Below, in pieces: positions 46,075 to 55,691 of a stretch of DNA of 64,000 nucleotides. This DNA is from Heligmosomoides polygyrus polygyrus (lineage: Eukaryota > Nematoda > Chromadorea > Rhabditida > Heligmosomidae), in the NCBI GenBank assembly GCA_947396885.1, contig OX377204.1, positions 57,461,139 to 57,525,138 of the forward strand. Reading direction: 5' to 3'. The notes beneath the pieces were generated by a model. It saw nothing but the letters and a program-made list of their open reading frames with translations. It was not told the origin of the DNA and searched no databases. How positions within the stretch are numbered: position 1 is the stretch's first letter; each line of letters begins with the position of its first letter. The position numbers and the translations under genes are program-made.

Positions 46075-47185
46075 AGCAGGGGAGACAATCGATATCGATC
46101 GATATCGTCGATTTTTTGCGGATGTCGTTCAAGCGGCACGAAACTTCAGCGCTGGGGCTAATCGAGGTCGCTGAACACGAATCGAAAGTCGACCAATCGA
46201 TATCGATCAATATTATCGGTTTTCTGCGGGTGTCGTTCAAGCGGCACGAAACTTCAGCTCTGGGGCTAACCGAGGTCCTGACCGGCGGTTTTCTCCCAGA
46301 TTTAACCGATCAGGGTGGAGAGGGGAGACACGCCGGTGGTTTTCTCCTAGTTTTAACAGATCGGATTGGGGAGGGGGTGGGAGACACGCGGGTATTATGG
46401 CCGAAGGAGTGCTCAACATCAGGTGGGAAGTTTCAGTGTGGAGGCCAGTATCGATCGATACTATCGATCATCTGACCGGTGGTTTTCTCCCAGATTTAAC
46501 CGATCGGAGTGGGGGGGGGGGTGGGAGACACGCTGGTACTATGGCCGAAGGAGTGCTCCACAACAGTCTGAGGACGAAAGCACTGATTAACGCAAATAAA
46601 TTACGTTTCTGAACTGTCTGAAGATAGTGCCGACGTTGAAGAGATGTTGAGGATGGAGGGAGGGAGAGCTGGACGGCTTCATATCGAAGAACTATTCACC
46701 TGATCTCAAAGAAGGTAGACCAAGGTTCGAAATTATTAAGGTTTTCGAATACCTCTTTTTACTGCTAATGTGCCGAGAAGACTGCACAAGCAGAGCAGCT
46801 GCTTGAAGTGAGTGATCTTGGCTTAGTGACTCTCTAAGGTCGCGCGAAGCGCGCAAGTGCGCAAGTGACAGGCGTGTCGGAGCACTTGTTACCTATAAAA
46901 GACTTGTGTGTATTTTTTGTGTATGTCATTCAAGCGGTCAGAAACTTTAGCCATGGGAGTAATCGAGACCGCTGAACATGAATTTGAAGTTCGCTTTTCG
47001 TGTTTCTGTCGCCATCAATCGATATTGATCAAATTATCGATTCTTTGTCGATGTCATTCAGCGGTTCAAAACCTCAGCCCTGGGGGTACTAGAGGTCACT
47101 AAACGCGAAACTGAAGTTCGTTTTTGAAGTAACGATCACCATCAATCAATATAAATCAGATTATCGAATTTTGTGGATGTCGTTA
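46075..47185 (+). repeat. Further copies of the 125-bp unit and a TTTAACCGATC block
   Basis: 46075-46275 holds two tandem units (ggatgtcgttcaagcggcacgaaacttcag). 46270-46560 holds three copies of a different direct repeat (gaccggcggttttctcccagatttaaccgatc, then a G-run, ggagacacgc, tggccgaaggagtgct). 46920-47185 holds two or three more diverged 125-bp units. No gene recognised. Confidence 0.7.
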
Positions 47186-47197
47186 TTCTATATTCGG

Positions 47198-47745
47198 TGT
47201 GATACACACAATTTTTTCTTAAGAAAAAAAAGCGCTCCACTAGAAGTATTTAGACGGCGTAGTTGAATTCTGTGTGAAGTTTTAGCCTGGAAATATACCT
47301 TTCACTGCATCGTCGCATGTTTGTGAAGAATTATTTTTCAGTTTTAAATTTCGAAGAATATCGCATCAACGGTAGCATTTATAAGCTTGAGGTAGAGCTC
47401 ATTAGATAGAGCTCGAAATTCTGATGTAGAGTTATGCTTGTTTCACACCAACATATATCTTTACACTGGTTTTGTAAATCCTCTGAACATTCTATTGCCT
47501 GCAGTCCCAGTAAATCTGGTCGACCTGTGTGCTCCGCTAGTCCATGTCCGTCCATCGGGCCGCCGTCGTGGGTCCGTCGCTGACGGCCTCCGTCAGGCCG
47601 ATGTCCGCCACGCGCGTCACGGGTGTCACAGCGTGAGCAGAGACGGCGAGCAGGGGAATGACGCCGTAGGTATTGCCTGGGTGTGTGGCCGCGGCGCCTA
47701 CAATCAGGTGATACTAACGCTAACCCCCCCCCCATAGCCGTGTGC
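47198..47745 (-). repeat. Right arm of the 14.9-kb inverted repeat
   Basis: Reverse complement of 32860-33608 apart from a 215-bp segment present only on the left. It begins with tcggtgtgatacacac and runs out in the GC-rich ccgcggcgcctacaatcaggtgatac and a C-rich tract near 47730. Beyond this the sequence changes to the 3' end of LINE-B. Confidence 0.8.
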
Positions 47746-47792
47746 CATATGTTACCCAAGATCCTTACAGATTCACAAACGCTTCGAATGAA

Positions 47793-50688
47793 CCTCTTTA
47801 CTTTACTTTATTAGGACGTGAACAAACAACATAAAACGTTCACGTGTGAAATAACACAAAGGAAATCAACTAATTAGGAAACAAGCACAGGTAAAAGCCC
47901 TGATTGGGCAATATTGGCATATTTTTGAAAAGAAAAAGAACCATGAATAGAAAGCAGAATAGAACAACACTGAGTAGACGACCAGTAAAAAGAAATCGGA
48001 ATGAAACGAAGAAAGGTTATAAACTGAGATTGGGAATTGAACTTAGGAAGATTGTAATCGACGGTCAAGATGCCTCTTAAAATGGCTTATGGACATCTGT
48101 AGCGCTCCCTCCCTAATGAAGGGACGAAACAACCGCAGAGTTCTATGGGAAAAGAAGCTCGCTCTGATCCGACTTTTTGCTACAGAGTCGGAGAGTCTTA
48201 GCCCTCCTTGCTTGGTAATTGTATCGCTAGGTGCGAAACGGAAGAAGTCCGCGATGTCAACTCTTGCTATGCCCTTGAGAATTTTGAACAGCATAATAAT
48301 ATCGTTTCTAGTTCTTCTCCTCCTGAGAGAAGACAGGCCCATCTGTCGAGCTCTGTCTGCGCCGTTAGGAATTAAGGAGTAATCGAGATTGAAGCATCTA
48401 ATAACCATTTTTCGTGTGAAGTTGTTTTGGACGCTCTCCAGAATATCGATATCCTTCTTTTTGTGGGATTGAAAACACTGGTACTACTGAGCGAATGTAT
48501 GTTTTGTAGGCACGTAACAGGACTTTTGGGTTCCTTGATTTTAGCGTTTTAAATAAGTTGTACGTTCTGCCCATTGCCTTGTTTACTATCATTTTTATAT
48601 GATCAGAGAAGTCAAGTGAAGTATTAATGAGGAAACCTAGATCGCGTGCCACGTCGGCAGTAGATAGTATGTTGCCATTTATATGATAACTGGGAGTGTA
48701 GGAATTGGTGCGGCGCGCAATAGGCAAAACAAATGTTTTTTCTACGGAGAGAGGTAGCTCCCACTGAGTTGACCATTCGCTGATGTAATCAATAGCTGCT
48801 TGAAGTCGTGCGGAATCGGTAGGAGATTTAATGACTTTGTATATCTTTATGTCGTCCGCATAAATTTTGCATTTAACATCCAGTGAGGCAATGTTGCAAG
48901 GAATTTCAAAAGTATAAATGAGAAATAGTATGGGTGACAGCACTCCACCCTGAGGCAGACCGCTGCTAGTTTGATGGACCGAAGAGAAAGCCTTTCCAAC
49001 ACGAACCTGATACGATCTATTCGAAAGGAAACCGCTTATCCACGTAACTATTGTTGGGTGAATCCCAACCAACTTCAGCAATTCCCCATGAGGAACCTTA
49101 TCGAATGCCTTTCTGAAGTCAAAATAAACGACATCTACTTTTTGTTGACACTCGATAGCCCTACTCCAGTCATTCAGAGATGAGAGTACCGCAAGCTCTG
49201 CGGATCGTCCTTTTAAGACACCAAATTGATTAGGTGAAATGATGTCGTGCTCCTCAATATGCGCTAAGATGCGCTTCCTCACAATTTTTTCAAAAACACG
49301 AGCAAAAATCGATGTAATACTGACTGGACGGTAGTTGTTTGGATCATTTGATAATGTTTTCTTTGGTATAGGAGTGACCAGAGCATGCCTCCACCGGGAA
49401 GGCACCTCTCCCTCATCATGCTTAAATTGAAAATATACTCAAGAGGATAACCTAGCCATGCAGCTATGTTTTTAACAAAGGACAGAGGAATGAAGTCTGG
49501 AGTGAGAGAATAGGATGATGGCCAGCTCTGAATCAGTTCCACGATTTCTTCTTTGTAAAACCAAACACCACAGGTCATTCCAGGAAACTGCTGTGCGGCG
49601 GAACAGACAGGTGATGAACCAGTTACATGCTTGTTGAACGCTCTGCTAAAGGATTTGGCGAGAATTTCAGCCTTTTCTGCGTCCGTTATAGCAGCCGTGC
49701 CATCTTCGGAAATCAGTGATGGCACGGGTTTGTTTCTACCCGACCGCGAACTAACATACCTGAAAAAACTTGGACCGATCTTTGGATTCAACAACCTTCC
49801 TTTCTAAATGAGCGAAATATTTATGCATGGCGTTTTCCGTTTTTTCATTAACTTTTTTATAGCGATCCCAGTTGTCAGCACAATACTTGGTCACGGCTTA
49901 CCTCCAAACCGTGCTACGGAAATTGAGTTTTCTTCTTAGGTAATCCGGCAGAAACCTCTGGCCTACGTTACATTTACGCCTGGGTACAAAAAGGTCTATA
50001 GTGTGATGTAACACAGCAATAAAGACTTCATACGCAGCATCCACAGAGGTACATGAGCCGAAGGAGCCTATTCAGTCAACATCATTAAGGTGCTTCTGGA
50101 TATTCGAGTAATTTGCGTTCTTGAAGTCTCGTTTCCACTCTATAGCTTCCGATAAAGAAGTAAGGTTTAATTCAAAGTCGATGGCCGAATGGTCGCTGTT
50201 CCCAATGGGAGCTGACACTCATGTATTTTTCACTAAGGAATCGTCATTACAGAAAACAAGATCCAGAAAAGTATTGACTCTAGTAGGGGACTTAACCAGC
50301 TGTTTAAATTTATGGTTATCTAGAAAGTCAAGAAAGTCCTGAGATTTTTTAGAGCAGCCGTCTTTCGTGGTCTTGATTAAGTCAGGAAGATTGAAATCGC
50401 CTAGGAGAATACATGGATACTCTGAGCTTGCAAAATCACTCAAGGCCTTAATTAATTGGTTGGTGTCACTTGTATAACAGTCTGGGGCTCTATACGCAAG
50501 TATAGTTCTAAAGCATTTTGTATCTATAGCGACGTTACATACTAAGAGCTCATAGGAGTTGCAGACGGATTCCTTATAGACGACATGAGCTGAATAATGT
50601 TTTTTATTAATAGAGTGACGCCGCCGCCCTTCTTTTGCATTCTATCGCAACGAATTCCAACATATTGACTACTAGCAACTCCTAGGAG
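47793..50688 (-). pseudogene. LINE-B (CR1/Jockey-like), 3' part: endonuclease to RT end
   Basis: Minus-strand LINE continuing from the 5' part at 55692-57000 after removal of LINE-A. 50688-50130 carries the rest of the endonuclease (YVGIRCDRMQKKGGGVTLLIK, CILLGDFNLPDL, then IGNSDHSAIDFEL). RT follows at 49794-48398: SLTPDFIPLSFVKNIA, ITSIFARVFEKIVRKRIL, YFDFRKAFDKVPH, GLPQGGVLSPILFLIYT and KIYADDIKIY, where YADD is the catalytic box. The C-terminal region at 48408-48043 (DYSLIPNGADRAR, ISHFKRHLDRRLQSS) ends in a stop. Frameshifts near 49410 and 48450 and a stop near 50085 inactivate it. The 3' end is near 47793 with a short taaag-type tail. Confidence 0.9.
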
Positions 50689-51479
50689 TAGATTTATTTA
50701 TTTATTTATTTATTTATTTATTTGACCAACACAAATAATGGCACGCATAGATAAACAGGGAAGATTTCAGATAATGGTTGGCACTTCGCAAAAAAACATA
50801 GAGAAGCTGAGAAAAATGAGAGAGAAAAGAAAGAGGGACAGAAAAAGGACAGAAATACGCCTTGCCGCTGCGAGATTGCATACAAGAGTGAGTCGTGACA
50901 AAAATACGTGTGAGCTTGAGTGGAGCACCTGGTGATGTCATGACGGAGGTGCGCTGACCATGGGTATGTACATTAGCAGATGCCTCACGATACTACTACC
51001 AGTAGGCATAATATGCAATTAACCTTTGGGGCGGGCCCTGTATCTCAAAGGCCTCTTTAAACTGGTACGCACCCCAAAGGCTGCCTTGGGAGGTCGTGAG
51101 GATCTATTAGCATTCTGCTAAATACCCACAAATAGTGTAATGCAGCGAAAAAGACGTTATTACATAGCCGTTTTCAATTGACACACTCCTGTAGCACAAG
51201 CAACGCACGAGGCTAGCCAGAAAAGTAATCGAGAAGGTGACTTCTATAAAAGCAGAGGACTTTTGTGATCGGAACAAATTGTCTAATTCCTGGAGCTGAA
51301 CGGCGTCTGTAGGCAAATCCATCGACTACGCATCGAGAGGCCTCGGTCGAAAAAAACGGAACCTTCCTGAAATCCCAAGTATTGTTCAACATAACGTGCA
51401 TGGCAACACAGTCATGTAGGCCAATTCTCTTGAACTACGAGGCGACTGATCTTTCTAGAACTGTCTGCACGTCTATATA

Positions 51480-51815
51480 AGGGGCTGGAAAGGGCTCGCT
51501 ATAATTTCATCGCTCGCTACCCGCCTTGGATTCGCCTCACCGAGGACAACCCACCGACGACCACGGACGCAACCACAAGGAGTGGACAACCAGCCAGGAA
51601 CCAGCGCGGACTCGCACCCCAAGGCCGACAGCAAGAGGAGAGAACCGCCACTGGCAAGAACAAGAGCTGTTTTAGGTGCAATAAAGATTCGCAGGTCGCT
51701 ACACCATGCAGGGTTCGAACCCTGGTCGCCTGTTTGCAGACAGCGCACAAGGACGTTGCGCCGCCGCTGCCAGTGGCGCGCTCCAATGCATGCGTACAAT
51801 GTTCGCGTACATATA
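51480..51815 (-). repeat. tRNA-like segment in the LINE-A 3' region (SINE or part of the UTR)
   Basis: On the minus strand a box B-like gggttcgaaccctg follows ggcggcgcaacgtcc and tgtctgcaaacaggcgacc, giving a tRNA-like head. It is followed by a pyrimidine-rich body to about 51480. It could be a SINE inserted in the 3' region of LINE-A or a structured part of that UTR. I cannot decide without a second copy. Confidence 0.45.
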
Positions 51816-51865
51816 ACGTATGCGTACAATAGAGCTGCCATGCATAGATAGTGGACCGCTAACAA

Positions 51866-54703
51866 TCAGGTCGGCGCTCTGAGTTGTTGAGCTAGGCGAA
51901 TTTGAAATGCGTGGGATTTTCGGTGGATGAACAAGTCAGGGCACAGACTATTCCACTCAGCAACCTGCCGCACCAGGAAGGAGCGCTCATAACTAGCCGT
52001 ATTAGGCTTATCCGGTCGAATACGGAATAGGTGACCCCTTAGTCTGCCAACACTGGCTGCTGGTTCGAAAAGGTCGTAGATATTGAGGCCAATCTCATCT
52101 GTGGTCAACTTGTACATTAGAGTGAAGTCGGATATTTTGCGTCTGAACTGCAGAGAGTCAGCGTTAAGTCTGGAAAGACGCTCTTCATAAGAAAGACTTG
52201 GCAAACCGTAGCGACAGAAACAGCGATATGTGAAGCTCTTTTGGACTTTCTCAACTTCTTCTATAAGAGATACGTTTTGTGGGGACCATATGGGCGTACA
52301 GTATTCAAGTAATGGCCTCACGTAGAGAACGAAAAGTCGGAAGAGCGCAACAGGATCTCGCATTTTGAAGGCTCTAAGAACAAAGTTTGAACACTTGAGG
52401 GCATCCCTTACTTTATCGTGGATGTAGCTGTCGAAATTGAGATGAGTATCATACACTACCCCTAAATCGCGTATCTGGTCAACACAATTCAACGCAGTTC
52501 CTCGTAGTGAGAAAGAGAAATTCGGATGACCTCGTCCTAGTTTTATGACAGCAGTTTTTTGCACGGATATGTCTAAGTCCCACATTGCTGACCACTGTTC
52601 GACCGAATTTATTGCATCTTGAAGCTTTTGGCAATTGTTAACTGTAAATATTTTGGTGTCGTCGGCATATATGCTGCATACGCAGTCGGGTGGGAGAACG
52701 TACGGCAAATCATTAATGAAGATTACGAACAGAAGTGGTCCCAAACAGGTTCCCTGGGGAACGCCACTTAGTGAGGGGTAGGACGGAGAAATGCTATCGT
52801 TTAGTACAACAGACTGTACTCTGTCATTGAGGAAGGAGTGCAAAAATTTCAACAGCTGCCCCTTAATTCCGTACGAAGAGAGCTTTTTAACAAGTAAAGG
52901 TATGGAAATTGAGTCGAAGGCTTTAGCATAGTCAAGGTAGCAAACAGAGACGTAATTACCCTTGTCAAGCTCTCTGTGCCACAACGGAACAGTGGAGAGT
53001 AGAGCGGATGTTGTTGACCTCTGTTTTAAAAATCCATGCTGTTCCTTTCGGAGGAGGTTATTGACCTTGAGATACTCGGAGATTTTTTTGCATAGAATAC
53101 GTTCCATAACCTTACTGGTCGAGCTGGTAAGACATATGGGTCGATAATTGACAACCTCGTTTTTTGGTCCTTTTTTGTGAATAGGACGCACAAAACCAAC
53201 CTTCCAAAGTCGGGGAACATCACCTTCGAGTAAAAATCTGTTGAAAAGGATTGTCAACGGGCCAACTAGACCGAGCGCTGCCCTCTTCAAAAAGACATAT
53301 GGTATATTATCTGGTGATGTGGAAAATCTGTTAGGCAGTTTCCGTAGTACGCTGTAAACTGTTTCTTTAGTGATGTCAACCCAGTTCAGCTCACTGTCGG
53401 TCATAGAGGGTAGATAGGCTCCGGTATCGCGTGGAGGTTTATAGACTGATTTGAAATAATCGGCAAAGAGCCTACACTTATCGTTATCATCTCTAACTAA
53501 AGTATTGCCTGCTATCAAACAAGGTATAGTCTCATCTAATTTTAATTTCTTCTTGCAAAAACTGAAAAATAGCTTAGCATTCCTACAACGAGCTATTCTT
53601 TTTTCCTCAGTTATTTGATAGCTAGCAACGGCTCGCTTAAGTTTGCGAGAGAACCTGATATATCTTGGGTCCCTAATGGACGAGGTAGAGTAGTAAAGCC
53701 GATCAACTTTGGATTTGAGAACAAGTATTTTTCTTGGATAACTATCACGAGTATGACTGCGCCGTACTAAAGGCACGTGATTCGCAATAAGGTTGTGGCA
53801 TATCTCAACAAAGTTTTTGTACAAAACGTTAACATCAGGTGAACAGTTGTTTACTCCAACCCAGTCTATTTCGGCTAACGAAGAAATTATCGAGTCATAG
53901 TCACCCTTGGAAAAGTTTCTGATTAGTTTGGACCTCTTAGTGGGCTGTTGCTTTGTTCCACGAATTCTGAACGAGATGGAGTTGTGATCTGATGTACTGA
54001 ACGGTGGGAGGACATAAACCGCTTCAATTATGATAGGCTGGGACACTAAAAGTATATCGAGTATATTTAGACCATGAGTGGGTTGAGATACCAACTGCTT
54101 AAGGTTCAGTGATGTGGCAAAATCAATAAATAGAGATGAGGATATTGTCGAAATATTTGCTCTATGCGACATGTCGCACCATTCAATTGTTGGGAAATTG
54201 AAATCGCCTAATAGAAGAATGTGGCCACTCCACTCGTCACAGAGGCCGTGGAGAAAGTCAATGAATTCCGCAAATGTGGTTGAATTACAGGAGGGACTAC
54301 GGTAACAAAGCAGCAACAACGCACTGCCATGTTCAGTTTTAACACTAAGAGCTATTGATTGAATTTCGCTATGAAAGTCTTTCTGCGTCACTAGATTGTG
54401 GGTTAGACGCTTGTTAATTAATGCTAGAACGCCACCTCCTACTCTATCGCCTTGGCGATCACAGCGATATACCGCATATTGAGAGTTACAAGATAGAACG
54501 GCATCATGAACAGTGTTTGGTTTGCACCAACTTTCAGTTATGAAGATACCATTAGGGAGTCGACGCATGATGAAGTTCAAGTCCGGAATTTTGTTTACAA
54601 TCGATCTCGCATTGAACAAAAGAAACTCGTGAGACGAAGAGCAAGAGCAGTTTCGGGCACATATGGACCTGGTATTATCTAACGCATTGGCCGATCTTTT
54701 ATC
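51866..54703 (-). CDS. LINE-A ORF2: apurinic-type endonuclease + reverse transcriptase
   Basis: 917 codons if counted from a TTG at 54619; the frame is open 28 codons further back to the ORF1 stop. Residues numbered from the TTG: endonuclease 2-215, with FNARSI, TESW at 29-32, GDFNFP at 138-143 and TSDHN at 209-213; reverse transcriptase about 474-730, with NYRPICLTSS, YLDYAKAFDS, GVPQGTCLGPLLF and the catalytic YADD at 651-654; then a C-terminal region typical of Jockey/CR1-type elements. The enzyme nicks target DNA and copies the element RNA from the 3' end. All catalytic motifs I looked for are present and there is no stop, so it may be functional. No ATG lies near the start, so translation must reinitiate, use a non-AUG start, or read through the TAG. 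Confidence 0.9.
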   Translation of the reverse strand, partial: DKRSANALDNTRSICARNCSCSSSHEFLLFNARSIVNKIPDLNFIMRRLPNGIFITESWCKPNTVHDAVLSCNSQYAVYRCDRQGDRVGGGVLALINKRLTHNLVTQKDFHSEIQSIALSVKTEHGSALLLLCYRSPSCNSTTFAEFIDFLHGLCDEWSGHILLLGDFNFPTIEWCDMSHRANISTISSSLFIDFATSLNLKQLVSQPTHGLNILDILLVSQPIIIEAVYVLPPFSTSDHNSISFRIRGTKQQPTKRSKLIRNFSKGDYDSIISSLAEIDWVGVNNCSPDVNVLYKNFVEICHNLIANHVPLVRRSHTRDSYPRKILVLKSKVDRLYYSTSSIRDPRYIRFSRKLKRAVASYQITEEKRIARCRNAKLFFSFCKKKLKLDETIPCLIAGNTLVRDDNDKCRLFADYFKSVYKPPRDTGAYLPSMTDSELNWVDITKETVYSVLRKLPNRFSTSPDNIPYVFLKRAALGLVGPLTILFNRFLLEGDVPRLWKVGFVRPIHKKGPKNEVVNYRPICLTSSTSKVMERILCKKISEYLKVNNLLRKEQHGFLKQRSTTSALLSTVPLWHRELDKGNYVSVCYLDYAKAFDSISIPLLVKKLSSYGIKGQLLKFLHSFLNDRVQSVVLNDSISPSYPSLSGVPQGTCLGPLLFVIFINDLPYVLPPDCVCSIYADDTKIFTVNNCQKLQDAINSVEQWSAMWDLDISVQKTAVIKLGRGHPNFSFSLRGTALNCVDQIRDLGVVYDTHLNFDSYIHDKVRDALKCSNFVLRAFKMRDPVALFRLFVLYVRPLLEYCTPIWSPQNVSLIEEVEKVQKSFTYRCFCRYGLPSLSYEERLSRLNADSLQFRRKISDFTLMYKLTTDEIGLNIYDLFEPAASVGRLRGHLFRIRPDKPNTASYERSFLVRQVAEWNSLCPDLFIHRKSHAFQIRLAQQLRAPT

Positions 54704-55537
54704 CTAGCGCTGGGAAGGCGAGGGAAGCGAGTGAGAAGCTGAAATGGGTGCAGGAATAGGGAGGTGGGTCTGGTTATTACGACTTTCTGGCAACTCACGG
54801 GGAGTGTTCAGCTTGTGAATGGCTAGGTCTCTTACAACGTATACGAGCTTACCTTCCTCGCTATTCATTATACCTGCTTTCCTTCTCAGTAGGCGGTCAT
54901 ACTCAAGCTCTTCCCTCGTGTAATCACGTCTCGCATACGAGTGCACGAAGTCTTTCGTGAGTGATTGCCTTCCAATTCTCATATGCTCCAGCAGTCTATC
55001 CCTTAGCTCTTGATTACCTAGACATATCTTAATTATGCGAGGTCGAGCGCGGTTCGTATCTTTTCGAATTACAGGATGTCTATGGAAAGAGATCCTTCCG
55101 TTATTGAATTCGTTAATGAGCTGTTCGTCACCGGAAGATTCAATTACCTCCTTAATAGCTTCCTTATCAAAAGCCCGTGTGGCCGCATCGGATGCCTGCT
55201 CGCCGATACCGACCCATGTTACGCGGCATGCCTTTGCGTCCACGACTTTCGTGTCAGACTTAAACTTCACAAGCGTGCTGTATAAAGCCGATCTCGGATC
55301 TGAATTTTTAGGTGAGTCCGAGATCAATCGTTCCTCTAACGCATCGAGCCTTCTAATTATGGCCTGCTGGGAGTCCTGTAACTTTAGAAAAAGATCGAAA
55401 AGCTTATCAAACCGATCGAGATGGTCATCCCATCGCTTCAGAACCTGAGTCAGCCAGGCAGGTGCTTCATCGGACGATCCTTTCTTCGGCGCCATGCTGT
55501 TGATCAAGGACGAACCAGGCGAAATCAGATCAGACAA
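54704..55537 (-). CDS. LINE-A ORF1: coiled-coil nucleic-acid-binding protein
   Basis: 277 codons from ATG at 55537. A second Met at residue 15 (MAPKKGSSDEAP) is an alternative start. Residues about 25-75 are heptad-like and charged (WDDHLDRFDKLFDLFLKL), a probable coiled coil for trimer or dimer formation. Residues about 165-245 (PRIIKICL, ELRDRLLEHMR, YTREELEYDRLLRRKAG) resemble the RNA-binding ORF1 domain of CR1-type LINEs. The C-terminus is Pro/Ser-rich. ORF1 ends in TAG at 54706-54704, in the same frame as ORF2. Its product would coat the element RNA. There is no zinc-knuckle motif. Confidence 0.75.
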   Translation of the reverse strand: MSDLISPGSSLINSMAPKKGSSDEAPAWLTQVLKRWDDHLDRFDKLFDLFLKLQDSQQAIIRRLDALEERLISDSPKNSDPRSALYSTLVKFKSDTKVVDAKACRVTWVGIGEQASDAATRAFDKEAIKEVIESSGDEQLINEFNNGRISFHRHPVIRKDTNRARPRIIKICLGNQELRDRLLEHMRIGRQSLTKDFVHSYARRDYTREELEYDRLLRRKAGIMNSEEGKLVYVVRDLAIHKLNTPRELPESRNNQTHLPIPAPISASHSLPSPSQR

Positions 55538-55567
55538 GCAGCAGTAAGAAGAGCGTACCGGCCGCAG

Positions 55568-55688
55568 TGACCTTAGTAGGCGGGAATGACCTTAGTAGGC
55601 GGGAATGACCTTAGTAGGCGGGAATGACCTTAGTAGGCGGGAATGACCTTAGTAGGCGGGAATGACCTTAGTAGGCGGGAATGACCTA
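55568..55688 (-). promoter_or_regulatory. Six perfect 19-bp tandem monomers at the 5' end of LINE-A
   Basis: tgaccttagtaggcgggaa repeats six times without mismatch (55568-55681), with a partial seventh at 55682-55688. The array lies 30 bp upstream of the ORF1 start and reaches the exact 5' junction of the element. Mouse L1 elements carry tandem 5' monomers that act as promoters. The same role here is an inference from position and perfect repetition. Confidence 0.6.
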
Positions 55689-55691
55689 GAT

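Larger units (their letters stand above)
32860..47745. mobile_element. 14.9-kb region bounded by long inverted repeats
   Basis: The left arm (32860-33608) and right arm (47198-47745) are reverse complements. Shared landmarks are ggttgtaggcgccgc, ggcgtcattcc, cgctcacgctgtgacacc, aaatctggtcgacctgtgtgctccgct (as its complement on the left), ttgatgtgaaac and atcgcatcaacggtag. The left arm carries an extra roughly 215 bp (about 32955-33168) absent on the right. The interval includes a smaller 10.8-kb element, a 9-exon gene, a mariner and several repeat families. Size and long inverted ends recall large DNA transposons such as Polintons, but I found no DNA polymerase, integrase, ATPase or protease, so the class is unknown. 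Confidence 0.75.
50694..55686 (-). mobile_element. LINE-A, near-intact 5.0-kb LINE inserted in LINE-B
   Basis: Runs from 19-bp monomers at its 5' end (55568-55688) through ORF1 (55537-54704) and ORF2 (54703-51866) to a 1.1-kb 3' region and an (AAAT)n tail at 50693-50723. The sequence tagat occurs at both junctions (50689-50693 and 55687-55691), consistent with a 5-bp target duplication. Deleting LINE-A rejoins LINE-B in frame (ELDL-LLGVASSQYVG). Uninterrupted ORFs mark it as the youngest large insertion in the window. Confidence 0.85.

Noticed and set aside
32860..47745. Polinton/Maverick identification
   Set aside because: Size and inverted ends would fit, but I found no polymerase B, integrase, ATPase, protease or capsid signature in any frame.
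55568..55688. CRISPR-like array
   Set aside because: The 19-bp units are directly adjacent with no spacers, and the genome is eukaryotic. It is a simple tandem repeat.
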